Below are positions 1-8,240 of a DNA stretch of 59,514 nucleotides, in pieces. Under the pieces are notes generated by a model. That model did no database searches, was not told where the DNA came from, and saw only the letters and a list, made by a program, of their open reading frames with translations. Made by a program: the position numbers and the translations under genes. Within the stretch, counting starts at the first letter, position 1. The number at the start of each line of letters is the position of its first letter. The stretch is from CAZDYP01 sp964509505 (GTDB taxonomy: Bacteria > Chloroflexota > Anaerolineae > JACRMK01), in the NCBI GenBank assembly GCA_964509505.1, contig CAZDYP010000007.1:1-59514 (forward strand), given 5' to 3'.

Positions 1-337
1 ATCCCCTTGCGAGGATTTAGTTCATTTAGACGGTCTTGTTCGTGGTCGCCGACTATCGCTCCAATTGGTTAGTATCAATCCCCTTGCGAGGATTTAGTTC
101 ATTTAGACCTAACATAGGTTGCATCGGTAGGCGCGCCGCCCCCGCCTGGTATCAATCCCCTTGCGAGGATTTAGTTCATTTAGACGCAACCGCCCGCCCC
201 CTGGCAGGTAGTAGCGCAGTTTGGTATCAATCCCCTTGCGAGGATTTAGTTCATTTAGACCAGACTGGGCAACCATCGGAACGCCTATCCCGTACGTAGT
301 GTATCAATCCCCTTGCGAGGATTTAGTTCATTTAGAC
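1..337 (-). CRISPR. CRISPR array, 4 full repeats plus one cut by the window edge
   Basis: A 37-bp repeat lies at 72-108, 149-185, 224-260 and 301-337. Its last 31 bases are at 1-31, so the array continues left of the window. The four spacers are 40, 40, 38 and 40 bp, and all visible repeats are identical. Read on the minus strand the repeat ends in GGGGATTGATAC, very close to the ATTGAAAC crRNA 5' handle of many type III repeats. This agrees with the minus-strand cas operon next to it. The leader-proximal repeat should therefore be 301-337. An AATCC/GGATT stem can form inside the repeat. Confidence 0.97.
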
Positions 338-723
338 CCCCTACTACCCCCCACTGAAAACGATTTTTTCAAGTCATTGTATGCCTCCTCTCTCAGCGAA
401 AGCGTGTTTAGGCGTCGTACTCGTGACCCTTCTCCCACCGACGCCCCAAAACATGCCTCGCCAGCGTCTTGCGAGCATCGCCGCACCAGCGGCGCAACGG
501 GGAGATGCTCGCAGCCAACGCCCAAATTTAAGACCACCGCCCCCGAATTTTGGGGCATTTTGCCCCTGTCGCTCGCGCGCTACCCGCCTTTTTGCGAGCA
601 TCGCCAAACAGCGCACACCCCCCCTTGATGCTCGCGCCACAGCGCACTAATGGCGGATAGCGGATGGCGAATGGCAGATAGCGGATGGCCGATGGTGATT
701 CGCCATTCGCTATCCGCTATCCG
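338..723 (-). promoter_or_regulatory. Probable CRISPR leader between cas2 and the array
   Basis: This gene-free stretch separates the leader-proximal repeat from the cas2 stop. It holds two copies of a 42-bp inverted repeat, at 471-512 and 594-635. Each copy has the arms GCGAGCATC and GATGCTCGC around a 24-base loop of different sequence. The cas2-proximal end (about 648-726) is an inverted GCGGATAGC-type word repeat. By position this is where array transcription and spacer integration signals should lie. I could not assign a confident promoter. Confidence 0.55.
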
Positions 724-726
724 CTA
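648..726. repeat. Inverted word-repeat, GCGGATAGC family
   Basis: The word GCGGATAGC/GCGGATGGC is repeated several times with variants, then appears as its reverse complement (GCCATTCGCTATCCGC). It can form a long imperfect hairpin. It ends at the cas2 stop codon. Confidence 0.8.
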
Positions 727-1011
727 GACGATGATGACGCTCACCTCATGCGTCACCTCGCGCCCCGCCGCTGTCGTCGTGATCTTGGCGCGACACTCCG
801 CGCACAATGGATAGTAGCGCACCGAGTCCAACGTCGGCTTGATAAGGCGCGCCACCGCCTTTTCCATTTTCGCGCGTTCTGGGGGCGTCAACAAACACTC
901 GAACACGCTATACTGCACGGGCGTGCCGAAATTTTCCAACGCCTTACGCAAGCGTGTGCGCCGTTTGTCGTTGGGAATGTCGTACGCCACAACGATGAAA
1001 TGTTTGGTCAT
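724..1011 (-). CDS. cas2: CRISPR-associated endonuclease Cas2
   Basis: This 95-residue protein starts MTKHFIVVAYDIPNDKRR. The ferredoxin-like beta1 strand with the YDIP Asp, followed by RRTRLRKALENFGTPVQYSVFE, is the classic Cas2 pattern. Cas2 dimers bridge two Cas1 dimers in the spacer-integration complex. I chose the ATG at 1011 because a longer frame to 1059 would translate a tandem GCGAATT repeat. No clear ribosome binding site precedes the ATG, which abuts that repeat. The gene is the last cas gene before the leader and array, downstream of cas1. Confidence 0.95.
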   Translation of the reverse strand: MTKHFIVVAYDIPNDKRRTRLRKALENFGTPVQYSVFECLLTPPERAKMEKAVARLIKPTLDSVRYYPLCAECRAKITTTAAGREVTHEVSVIIV

Positions 1012-1167
1012 AGCGAATTGCGAATTGCGAATTGCGAATTGCGTCCTTCGACGCCGCAAACTACGCTGTCAGGATGCGGATGGCGAATCGTCACTCGCCA
1101 TCTGCCACTTGCCACATGGCACATGACATCTGCCACATGACATCTGCCACATGGCACCTGCCATCTG
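1012..1167. repeat. Tandem word repeats between cas1 and cas2
   Basis: The cas2-proximal part is four tandem GCGAATT units (about 1013-1042). The rest is imperfect tandem copies of words such as TGCCACATGGCA and CATCTGCCACATGAC (about 1079-1167). They fill the whole cas1-cas2 gap. Confidence 0.8.
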
Positions 1168-2388
1168 CTACCGCGTCCGAAACGGCAGATACTCTGCCGC
1201 GCTGCCCTCGATGACTTTACGCAACAGCCGCGCTTGCACCTCGAAACATTTTTGATAGGTCAGCCGCCGCCCGACCAACGGGTGAATCACTTCGGTTTGC
1301 AGCCGCTGATGGTATTGCCGCAAGAAGCGGCGCAGCGCGTGGTCTTTCAAGCGCACGCCGCCGTCCTCGCTCGGCTCAAAATCGTGTTCATCTACCATGC
1401 GCTTGTTCACCAGCGTCAACACCACCGAATCGGCGACGATGCCGCGAAACTCCTCGACCAGATCCAGCGCCAAGGCGGGCCGCCCATACGCGTCGGCGTG
1501 AAAGAAGCCGTTGTGTGGATCGAGCCCCACGATGGTCAGCGCCGCATACAGATTCTCGGTCAGCAGCGTATAACCTAAACTGAGCATAGCATTGATCGGA
1601 TCGGGCGGCGGGCGACGCGCGCGTTTCTCGAAGCCCATGGGCGGCGCTTGGTCGCTTAGTCGTCTAGTCGCTTGGTTAGCTGGGCGCTGAGTGGCTTGGT
1701 TGATTGACGGCTTGGTCGGTTGGTCGGCTGCTTCCGCCGCTCCCTGTTGGGCTGTGGCAGTTGGCGAGGCTGCGTTGGCGTAGTCGTAGAGACGTTGCGC
1801 CACAACGTCTCTACCGTCACTACGTTGCAGAGCAGTCTCCTCAGGGTTCGTGGCCGCCGCGCCGCGGCGCAAGGCGTCGCGCAGCACGCTGAAATAAATT
1901 TTGGAGCCCGAACCTTCGACCCCGCGCAACGTGGCGAGGTCGGCGGCTTCGGTTGCCAAGCCAATGTGCTTGCTCAACGCGTCGGCGGCTTGGCGCATGG
2001 CGTCCGCCTCACGCGCGCGCGCCAAACGCAAGCAGAGCGTCTGATAATTTTGCAGCTTGCCCTGCACGACGGCACGACTCAACGCGAGGCAAAACGCGGC
2101 GTCGGCGGCGCGCGTGTATTGCGCCTGCCGCAGCGCGAGATTGCGCGCGTGCGCCCCGACCAGCCGCCCGCGCAGCTTGCCCGCGCTGTTCAGCAGCGTC
2201 AGCTCGACCCCTTGCTCCAACAAAAAATTCAGTGCGGGCGTCGTCACGCCGACGTTGCCGATCAACACCACCGCGCTCACCTGTGCCAGCGGCACCGCCA
2301 GCAACACCTCGCCGTCTTTGCTGACCAGCAGTTTTTGATATTCCTTTTCGAGGCGCGCGCCCATTGCGGTTACATACAAAGTTGCCAT
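1168..2388 (-). CDS. cas1: CRISPR-associated endonuclease Cas1 with an in-frame insertion
   Basis: The protein has 406 residues, longer than the usual roughly 330. The N-terminal beta domain is followed by the helical catalytic domain. Conserved active-site residues are present: E158 (GVEGSGSK), H297 (GFFHAD) and the DLVEEFR acidic cluster near 309-313. Together with Cas2 it integrates new spacers. Residues about 181-252 are a low-complexity Ala/Gln/Thr/Pro insert lying just before the conserved RRPPPDPINAML segment. Its DNA contains the 1786-1814 palindrome and TAGTCG-type words seen elsewhere between genes. The frame is intact and the catalytic residues are kept, so the enzyme may still work. 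The start lies 2 nt beyond the cas6 stop. Confidence 0.96.
   Translation of the reverse strand: MATLYVTAMGARLEKEYQKLLVSKDGEVLLAVPLAQVSAVVLIGNVGVTTPALNFLLEQGVELTLLNSAGKLRGRLVGAHARNLALRQAQYTRAADAAFCLALSRAVVQGKLQNYQTLCLRLARAREADAMRQAADALSKHIGLATEAADLATLRGVEGSGSKIYFSVLRDALRRGAAATNPEETALQRSDGRDVVAQRLYDYANAASPTATAQQGAAEAADQPTKPSINQATQRPANQATRRLSDQAPPMGFEKRARRPPPDPINAMLSLGYTLLTENLYAALTIVGLDPHNGFFHADAYGRPALALDLVEEFRGIVADSVVLTLVNKRMVDEHDFEPSEDGGVRLKDHALRRFLRQYHQRLQTEVIHPLVGRRLTYQKCFEVQARLLRKVIEGSAAEYLPFRTR
1640..1814. repeat. Repeat-derived insert inside cas1, with a 29-bp palindrome
   Basis: Bases 1786-1814 are a perfect inverted repeat with 12-bp arms, GTAGAGACGTTG and its complement, around a CGCCA loop. 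Bases 1640-1735 carry variants of the CTTGGTCGCTTAGTCG word that fills spacers in this genome. Both lie inside the cas1 reading frame. Confidence 0.85.
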
Positions 2389-2390
2389 CG

Positions 2391-3221
2391 CTAGTCGCTA
2401 TCCGCCACTCGCCGCGTCTGCCCCATGCCCTGCGTCGTCTTCATGCCCGTGCCGCAGAAGAAGGCGAAGTCAGCCAGCGCGTTCCACTGCTTCAGACGCA
2501 GCGCAGCCGGGTCGCGCGCCACGTAGCGCACCCAACCGACGAAGCCACGCAAGCCAAAGTCGCCGAACGGCACGTGCGCCGTCTTCAGCTCGTGCGCCTC
2601 GACCAGCACGTTCGCTTCCACCCAGCGCAGGAAGGCGTCGTCCACCGCGAAACCCGCCAAGTCTTTCTGACAGACCTGATTCCACTTCTCCCGATACGAT
2701 TGAAAGATGTTGAATGGGAGCGGAAACAGCAGGCTCGCGCCGCGCTGTTTGAAAGCCGTTGCCGAATAAAAACGCAAAGTGAGTTGCGCTGTGGGTTCAG
2801 CCGCTTGCCACAGTTCTGCCAACTCCATCAAGCGTCCCCACGTCTTGTGTTCGCGCGGCTCCACTTTGACATCGCTCACCATGAACGGTTGCCCGCACAA
2901 TGTTACGCTCTCCTGTCCGAGATAGGTATGCAGCAACACGGCATTCAACGCGCCGAACAGTTCGTCGCTCAACGTTGTATAGCGCACCCAATAGGTTTGG
3001 TCGGGCATGGCGACGGCGTGCTGATGCACGCGACGAAACTTCCCGCGCAACGGCGACACGGTGAATGGCTTCGCGCCCTCTGCCTCATGCAGCCATTGCG
3101 CCAGCGCCGCGTCGCCTTGCCGCACCAGATTGAAGAACAAGCCATGCAACGCCGCGCCGAGGCCGTCGCTCAACGGCGCAGGCGACAACGGACGAAGTGA
3201 AACGACGAAAGAAGCAAGCAT
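2391..3221 (-). CDS. cas6: CRISPR pre-crRNA endoribonuclease Cas6
   Basis: The protein has 276 residues. The C-terminal ferredoxin-like half holds the glycine-rich Cas6 signature, FCGTGMKTTQGMGQTR, close to the end. The segment FGDFGLRGFVGWVRY is also typical of the Cas6 C-terminal domain family. Cas6 cuts the repeat transcript to leave the 8-nt 5' handle, here predicted as ATTGATAC. The start is preceded by AGAGGATT. The gene lies between csx15 and cas1, with only 2 nt to cas1, so adaptation and processing genes share one transcript. Confidence 0.92.
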   Translation of the reverse strand: MLASFVVSLRPLSPAPLSDGLGAALHGLFFNLVRQGDAALAQWLHEAEGAKPFTVSPLRGKFRRVHQHAVAMPDQTYWVRYTTLSDELFGALNAVLLHTYLGQESVTLCGQPFMVSDVKVEPREHKTWGRLMELAELWQAAEPTAQLTLRFYSATAFKQRGASLLFPLPFNIFQSYREKWNQVCQKDLAGFAVDDAFLRWVEANVLVEAHELKTAHVPFGDFGLRGFVGWVRYVARDPAALRLKQWNALADFAFFCGTGMKTTQGMGQTRRVADSD

Positions 3222-3232
3222 AAGAATCCTCT

Positions 3233-3291
3233 GGAGTCGTCAGTCGTCAGTAGCCAGTCGCCAGATGTCTGGCGACTGGCTACTGCCTGCT
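3233..3291. repeat. Inverted word-repeat, CAGTAGCCAG family
   Basis: A hairpin is formed by GCCAGTCGCCAGA and TCTGGCGACTGGC, flanked by CAGTCGTCAGTA and TACTGCCTG. The csx15 stop codon TAG lies in this repeat. Its symmetry could make it a weak transcription pause between csx15 and cas6. Confidence 0.8.
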
Positions 3292-3663
3292 CCTCCGCGC
3301 GGCCTCGCGTATCGCTTGCAAGGACAATACCTCGGCGACCTCGAATAGCGGGGGCAAAAGCTTGGGCATGGCGCGCAGCCGCACGACGCTGGGGAAGTAG
3401 CCCATGCGCCCATGCAGGTCTGCCAACAATGTAGCGGTCAGCCAATTGAGCGCGGGCGGGCTGATGACGATGGGCAACGACTGCCACTCGCTGGGCGTGA
3501 GTCCGAGCGAGTCCACGAATGCGCGGGTCTGTGGGGCAAAGGGTTGCGCCGGGTCGAAGTGCGGTTGCGCCTCGATGACGCGCTCGAGGCGCTGCCCCGT
3601 GAGCGCCTCGAGCTGCGCGCGTTGTGGGAGGGTGAGGGGGTGGGAGAGGGAGAGGAGGATCAT
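3280..3663 (-). CDS. csx15: CRISPR-associated protein Csx15
   Basis: This small protein of 127 residues begins MILLSLSHPLTLPQRAQLEA. The SHPLT start, the QLEALTGQ segment and the later LADLHGRMGYFPSVVRLR match my memory of the Csx15 family, which occurs only in type III CRISPR loci. The family is linked to cyclic oligoadenylate signalling, as a binding or degrading protein. That fits its position: it overlaps the end of the Can2/Card1 gene by 4 nt (ATGA), so the two are translationally coupled. An off-switch or buffer for Can2 is the likely role. The family call is firm, but the biochemical activity is not shown by the sequence. Confidence 0.85.
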   Translation of the reverse strand: MILLSLSHPLTLPQRAQLEALTGQRLERVIEAQPHFDPAQPFAPQTRAFVDSLGLTPSEWQSLPIVISPPALNWLTATLLADLHGRMGYFPSVVRLRAMPKLLPPLFEVAEVLSLQAIREAARRSRQ

Positions 3664-4793
3664 GTCGCCATCACCTCGCGCAAACGGGACGCCAATTGCT
3701 TGAGCTGGGGACCCTGCACAGGTTCGGGCAACTTATACTGCTCGCAAATCCTGCGCCAGTTTTGAATACCCTCGTCAGATGGGCGCGCGAACAATGCGCG
3801 CGCGTATGTGCCGCCAAATAGCACGTCATGCAGACGAATTTTTGCGATGGTATTCGACATCCCTTCTTCGCGTGTCGCGCCGGTCGTCTTGCAATCTACA
3901 ATGCCTAGCCGCCCGTTGTAAGTTGCCACAACATCCAAATCGCCTTCAAAGCCCTCGACCTCGACGCGCCCTAACACGTCGTCAAAGCACTCACTCTTTG
4001 CCAACGAAGTAAGCGCAAACGCCTCGACCCATTCGCCGTTCAAGAACCCGTAGGCGGTTTTGTCTGGAATGGTGAACGTGCCAGCCTTTTCGTCCCATAC
4101 CCATAAGCCAGCCTCATGTGCCTGTCGCGCGGCCTCGACACTCTGACCTGGAGGTGTAAACGATACCGTCTTGCCAGCGCCCCCTGCCGAACGCAAGACC
4201 TTGCGAATCAAGTTTACATGTGCAGGCACATAATGATCTACCAGATACGCGGCGAACTCAGCCCACAGGGCACGCACATCGCTGGCGCGCAGGGGCGGCT
4301 TGTTCGTCTTGAACTCATGCCCTGCCGCGCGCAACTGCGTTTCGATTGAAATGGGGGCGCGAAATGAGCGGGGCGTTTGCGCCGCGCCATCCTGATCAAA
4401 GTCAATGATGCGCTCCTGCTCGGTGTTGACGTAAAGCATCGGCGTATGTGTGTTCATGGCGGCTTGATAAGCGGCGAGCGACATCATCTTCGTCCCGCCC
4501 GTGAGGTTCACGCTAAGTTCGTCGCTTGTGTAACGCGCGATGGCAGCCTCGCAATCGGCGCGTGCCTTGTCCAATACCCAAGCATCCATGAATAGCGGCT
4601 CGGCGACGCGGATGTTGGCTAGCGCAGGGTCACGTCGAATCGCCTCAGCCAGATGGTCAGCCACATCACGCACGCGCTGATTTGCTGATACCATAAACTG
4701 CACGCACTCGGCGCGACGCTCAGGCGGTTCGGTGAACAGTGGGATAAGGTTGGGTGTCGGCTGTTCGCCGACCAGCGCAATTAAGACTCGCAT
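3660..4793 (-). CDS. can2: Can2/Card1-type CARF nuclease, cOA-activated
   Basis: The protein has 377 residues. The N-terminal CARF domain has the LVGEQPTPNL strand-loop (7-16) and the ligand-binding NLTGGTKMMSLAAY (96-109). The C-terminal PD-(D/E)xK nuclease shows NGEWVEAF (E257), DLDVV (D285/D287) and VDCK (D300-x-K302). In the Card1/Can2 (DUF1887) family, cyclic tetra-adenylate binding to CARF switches on metal-dependent nicking of nucleic acid. A frame running 57 codons further upstream overlaps the neighbouring RAMP gene. The ATG at 4793 gives the canonical family N-terminus and lies 1 nt after that gene's stop. It is the only obvious cOA-driven nuclease in the locus. Confidence 0.93.
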   Translation of the reverse strand: MRVLIALVGEQPTPNLIPLFTEPPERRAECVQFMVSANQRVRDVADHLAEAIRRDPALANIRVAEPLFMDAWVLDKARADCEAAIARYTSDELSVNLTGGTKMMSLAAYQAAMNTHTPMLYVNTEQERIIDFDQDGAAQTPRSFRAPISIETQLRAAGHEFKTNKPPLRASDVRALWAEFAAYLVDHYVPAHVNLIRKVLRSAGGAGKTVSFTPPGQSVEAARQAHEAGLWVWDEKAGTFTIPDKTAYGFLNGEWVEAFALTSLAKSECFDDVLGRVEVEGFEGDLDVVATYNGRLGIVDCKTTGATREEGMSNTIAKIRLHDVLFGGTYARALFARPSDEGIQNWRRICEQYKLPEPVQGPQLKQLASRLREVMAT

Positions 4794-4794
4794 A

Positions 4795-5853
4795 TTAGGG
4801 TGCTCCTTCCAACGGTTCTTGCGGATGGGCTTTAAACCATGCCTGTCCGGGATAATGAACGGTGTTGGTAGAATGTTCATCCCAATGCCAGATGCGATGC
4901 AGGTCTTGCAGGTTGGCGTCACGACTGTTGCGATAAGCTGCTGTCTGCGATTGAACAAACGCACTCAACGCTTCGCCCGTGAGCGAACTCCAACCGCCGC
5001 CTGATTGCGTGTAACGCTTGCGGTAATCAAGTTGCTGTAACGCGGTGATGGTGAATTTGGCGCTGCCCAACCCAATCGGTTTGCCCATGCCAACCTTGTG
5101 GCAAGCGTCATCCCACAACGTCAGCGCGAAAAGCAACAACTTTAGGTCATCTAATTTTAGGTTTGTGTATTCCACCTCAAATATGAATTGGGCGGGCGGC
5201 AAAACCGCCGTGACAGTTTTGTTACGGTGCGTTTTAACGGTCGTGTCAATGACGCCTTGCGGGCGATGATAGTAAAACTTGCGCCCGCGAATCGGCGGCT
5301 TGTTGTCATTCGGGCGCTTTGTATAAAACGGCTTGTGGCGTGGCTTCGGCGTGCTCAACTCAGACAACGTAACTTCAGCAGTTTCGTAATTCGCTTGCGC
5401 CATTGCGTCTTGCACAGAGACGTTGCCTGCGAAGACAGTGCCGCGATTCAACATGCCGAACAAGCGACAGGCTGGGCAAAGCGCATTCACGTCCTTGCAG
5501 GGCAGAAAACCTGTTGGCAGACTGTATGTGACAGTCTCGCGTTCATATACCAAGCGATTCGGCAAAGGGAGGCATGAATTGGAAACGGCTTCCGCCACGT
5601 TGCGAATCACGCCTTTGAGCGAGGTGCCGGGGATGAACAAGCGGTTGTGCGCATCATGGCAAAACTGCAAATGCTCGTGCTGTGTGCGTACGCGGTCTGC
5701 TGAATCTGCACGGTACTGCGGCACGAAAATTGGTGTGCGCGCGGTCAATGTGCAGACGATGTGACCACTCTCACCCGCGAACTTGTGATGTTGGTTGACT
5801 TTCTCGCGCAGGGGCCCTTGCTCCCCCAATGGCACGAAATCATAAGGATTCAT
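4795..5853 (-). CDS. RAMP (Cas7-like) type III-D subunit, TIGR03986-like, lacking the catalytic Asp
   Basis: The protein has 352 residues and starts MNPYDFVPLGEQ. RAMP hallmarks are FIPGTSLKGVIRN, the Cas7 zinc-type motif CPACRLFGM, and the C-terminal glycine-rich VGMGKPIGLGSAKF. The loop before IPG, where the other Cas7s carry a D-x-P-like catalytic Asp, reads HEHLQFCHDAHN and has no aligned Asp. It is therefore probably a non-cutting end cap, comparable to Csm5. I chose the ATG at 5853 because it overlaps the csx19 stop (ATGA) and follows GGGAGG. The exact family is less certain than RAMP membership. Confidence 0.8.
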   Translation of the reverse strand: MNPYDFVPLGEQGPLREKVNQHHKFAGESGHIVCTLTARTPIFVPQYRADSADRVRTQHEHLQFCHDAHNRLFIPGTSLKGVIRNVAEAVSNSCLPLPNRLVYERETVTYSLPTGFLPCKDVNALCPACRLFGMLNRGTVFAGNVSVQDAMAQANYETAEVTLSELSTPKPRHKPFYTKRPNDNKPPIRGRKFYYHRPQGVIDTTVKTHRNKTVTAVLPPAQFIFEVEYTNLKLDDLKLLLFALTLWDDACHKVGMGKPIGLGSAKFTITALQQLDYRKRYTQSGGGWSSLTGEALSAFVQSQTAAYRNSRDANLQDLHRIWHWDEHSTNTVHYPGQAWFKAHPQEPLEGAP

Positions 5854-6317
5854 GGTTTGTCCTCCCATTCCATCCGCACGAAGCGTTCATAGACTAACAC
5901 ACCGTCGGCGCGGCGAAATTGATGGCGCACCAAGCGTGGACGGCCCGAACCATCGGGCATGGCGCGATAGGTCATTTTGCGTGCAATGCGTCGCTCATCG
6001 GGTCCCCAAAGATATGAGCAAAATTTTTCTGTCCGGGTGTCTTGTAGGCGCCCTGAGGTTTGAAAACCCTCCGCACCTTGCTGACCTACAAGCCAAACGC
6101 GATAGCTCACATCTTGTTTCTCCCATTTCAGTTCAAACGTTGCGCCGAAGATGCGCCCTTGTTGCCATACTGCCAGCACGATGGGTTCGTGCGACGCGGG
6201 AAAGTCCAGATCGTCGAGCCGTTCCACAATGGCGAAAGGCGCGTCGTTGCGTGGCGGCTTCAGCCATGTCTCCAACTGCTCGGCAGTCAAATCCGCCGTC
6301 CAGAGTTGCTCGCTCAC
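5850..6317 (-). CDS. csx19: Type III-D protein Csx19
   Basis: The protein has 155 residues from a GTG start at 6317. That codon overlaps the stop of the upstream cas7 and follows a GGAGG site. An ATG 69 nt upstream would overlap cas7 more deeply. The features WLKPP near the N-terminus, RIFGATFELKWEK, SYRVWLVG and LWGPD resemble the Csx19 (TIGR03984) family, which is specific to type III-D effector complexes and whose role is poorly defined. The position between two Cas7-type genes supports the call. No catalytic motif is visible. Confidence 0.7.
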   Translation of the reverse strand: MSEQLWTADLTAEQLETWLKPPRNDAPFAIVERLDDLDFPASHEPIVLAVWQQGRIFGATFELKWEKQDVSYRVWLVGQQGAEGFQTSGRLQDTRTEKFCSYLWGPDERRIARKMTYRAMPDGSGRPRLVRHQFRRADGVLVYERFVRMEWEDKP

Positions 6318-7291
6318 GTGCGCCTCCGCTCGCGTTCTGCGCGCATCGCATCGGGCGTCGTATACGCGGTTGTGGCTGTTACCCATTGGGTGATGAGAGG
6401 GTCCCAGTCAAATGTCTTGCCGTCGAAGCGGTAACTGGCGCGTACGCCATTAATTGCACTCGCAGTTGGCGCAGGCACGGAGACTTCATCGGGAGACGTA
6501 ATGCCATACGCTTTCGCCATCGTGGGTTCGATCAGCGATCCCATTCCGCGCACGATCAACTGCCCATTCTGTGTCTGCGGCGACCGCGCCCCCAGAAAAT
6601 CAAGCCGCACGCTTTGCACCGCGCCGCGCACGCGTCCCAATCCCCGCGATTTCCCCGACCCCAGCCGAATCAAGCCGTCGGCGAGGTCGCGCACTAGCAA
6701 GCCGACCAGCCCCAACTGCCACAGTTCAAAGTTTCGCAGATGCAGTTGCGTGGCAAATGTAGCTTCGGTGACAACTTCCAGGTCGAACTTCGCGCCTTGC
6801 GCCGCACCGCCCGTGAAGCGGTCAATGCCCACGCCATCACGCTGCTGCTTGGTTGGCTTACCAATGGCGTAAGCATCCGCCGTCGCCAAGCGCCCTGCGA
6901 ACCAAGTAGAACCAAACAAGCGACAGATGAGACATGAATCACGATAGACCGTTTGATTGAGTGCGTCTCGTTCTTCACGTCCAGACAAAGCCTGTTCATT
7001 CGCTTTGCGCTTTTCAAAAGCATGTCCACAGAACATGTGCGCGCCGCGCTCGGCGAACGGGTCGCATGTCGCCGTTTCTTTGACCGTGCGGGTGATGCGT
7101 TCGGCATGACTGCGGAATGTGCCTTTGAGCGAACTGCCCGGCAGATACACTTCGGGCTGCCCGTTGCGCCAAGTTGTTACAAACGCCATGTCGGGTCCGC
7201 TCACCGTCGCCAGTCCCGATTTAATCAGCAGGGGACCATCCGGCGAAATCGTCAAATCAATGATGCACTCGTTGACCAGTTGCTTTAGCAT
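6314..7291 (-). CDS. Cas7/Csm3-like RAMP backbone subunit
   Basis: The protein has 325 residues. It has the Cas7 palm with SGPDMAF, whose Asp is the candidate target-RNA-cutting residue, then YLPGSSLKGTFR, CLICRLFGS (zinc-type CxxC), DGVGIDRFTGGA and the C-terminal GKSRGLGRVRG. This is the Csm3/Csx7 (SSO1426-like) pattern. Repeating Cas7 units bind the crRNA spacer and cut target RNA at 6-nt steps. It lies 9 nt downstream of the next cas7 gene and overlaps csx19 by 4 nt. Confidence 0.88.
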   Translation of the reverse strand: MLKQLVNECIIDLTISPDGPLLIKSGLATVSGPDMAFVTTWRNGQPEVYLPGSSLKGTFRSHAERITRTVKETATCDPFAERGAHMFCGHAFEKRKANEQALSGREERDALNQTVYRDSCLICRLFGSTWFAGRLATADAYAIGKPTKQQRDGVGIDRFTGGAAQGAKFDLEVVTEATFATQLHLRNFELWQLGLVGLLVRDLADGLIRLGSGKSRGLGRVRGAVQSVRLDFLGARSPQTQNGQLIVRGMGSLIEPTMAKAYGITSPDEVSVPAPTASAINGVRASYRFDGKTFDWDPLITQWVTATTAYTTPDAMRAERERRRT

Positions 7292-7300
7292 GTGCGCCTC

Positions 7301-8239
7301 CTATGCGGCTACCAGCACTGCGGTCTGTGCCGCGATAAAATTGCCCAACGGTTGAGACGGGGGCCAGCCCTTCAGCAGATAATCGCGCAGGGAATCGGGC
7401 TTGGTGAAATCCACCAGCACGTACTGCACATCCACCAAGTGGCAACGTCCCAAACCGCGCGAGCGAATGCCACCTAACGGCACCATCCCGTTGATGAACT
7501 CATGCAAACCAAGCGCGACCAGTGCGAGGTCATCGGGGCTTGGATTCTCGACCGTCAGGCGAAAGTCAAAAGCTGTTTGCGCGGGCGCGACCTCAAAATC
7601 GAATTTGATTTGGTCAATGGCGCGCTCGCTGTCACGGTCAATACCGACGCCATCGCGGATTTGCGTCGTCTCTGCCCACGGCTCGCTGACCATCAAATCG
7701 TGAAAGTGTGCGACGCTCGCCAGATGCACCGAGCCAAATGTCTTGCACGTGGCGCAGAGATGGGCGTTCAAGAGTTCGAGCAAATGGTCTTCGTTCAACT
7801 CCATGCCAACCCACGCGTCATGCTGAAAGCGTTTCAGGATGGCGCGCTCGTCCTTCGCCGAATCGCTGTTGCCAACACCCAATGCGCGACTTTGCGCGAC
7901 GGCTTCGCTGACCACGCCATAGTCTTCGGTAGTTGGCAGTTCGGACTTGCTGTTATTTTTTTGGCGATGGGTCGAGAGACAACGCTCGTAACCCTCAATC
8001 AATTGGCAAGTATGGTACTTTGGCAGATTGGGCAGGATGCGCTCGACTGCCGCGCGAAACGCGCCCTTGAACGACGAGCCGGGGATGAGCGGGCGGCCTT
8101 GCCCATCGCGGATGATGGGGCTATCCGTGACCGTCGAGGAGTCACGCCCACCCCCGATGTGGAGCGCGGTGTCCATGATTAATTTTCCTGTGAACAGATA
8201 GCGTGAGCGCAGGTGTGCGCGGTCTAATTGTGTTCCCAT
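7301..8239 (-). CDS. Cas7/Csx7-like RAMP backbone subunit
   Basis: The protein has 312 residues starting MGTQLDRAHL, after an AAGGAG site. It carries LHIGGGRDSSTVTDSPIIRD, with the Asp of TDSP as the candidate RNase residue. It also has LIPGSSFKGAFR, CATCKTFGS, DGVGIDRDS and GGIRSRGLGRCHL. This is the SSO1426/Csx7-type Csm3 family. A frame extending 25 codons upstream would overlap the HEPN gene, whereas the ATG at 8239 begins 1 nt beyond that gene's stop and has the ribosome site. It is one of four Cas7-type genes in the operon. Confidence 0.9.
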   Translation of the reverse strand: MGTQLDRAHLRSRYLFTGKLIMDTALHIGGGRDSSTVTDSPIIRDGQGRPLIPGSSFKGAFRAAVERILPNLPKYHTCQLIEGYERCLSTHRQKNNSKSELPTTEDYGVVSEAVAQSRALGVGNSDSAKDERAILKRFQHDAWVGMELNEDHLLELLNAHLCATCKTFGSVHLASVAHFHDLMVSEPWAETTQIRDGVGIDRDSERAIDQIKFDFEVAPAQTAFDFRLTVENPSPDDLALVALGLHEFINGMVPLGGIRSRGLGRCHLVDVQYVLVDFTKPDSLRDYLLKGWPPSQPLGNFIAAQTAVLVAA

Positions 8240-8240
8240 T

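Noticed and set aside
36..640. Open frames across the CRISPR array and leader
   Set aside because: They translate repeats and spacers and have no ribosome sites. Periodic peptides such as SIPLRGFSSFRP only mirror the DNA repeat.
1032..1214. Small frames between cas2 and cas1
   Set aside because: They are made of tandem words (TGCCACATGGCA) and show no coding character.
2364..3200. Long plus-strand frame opposite cas6
   Set aside because: It is the antisense shadow of cas6. The minus-strand product has the clear Cas6 glycine-rich motif.
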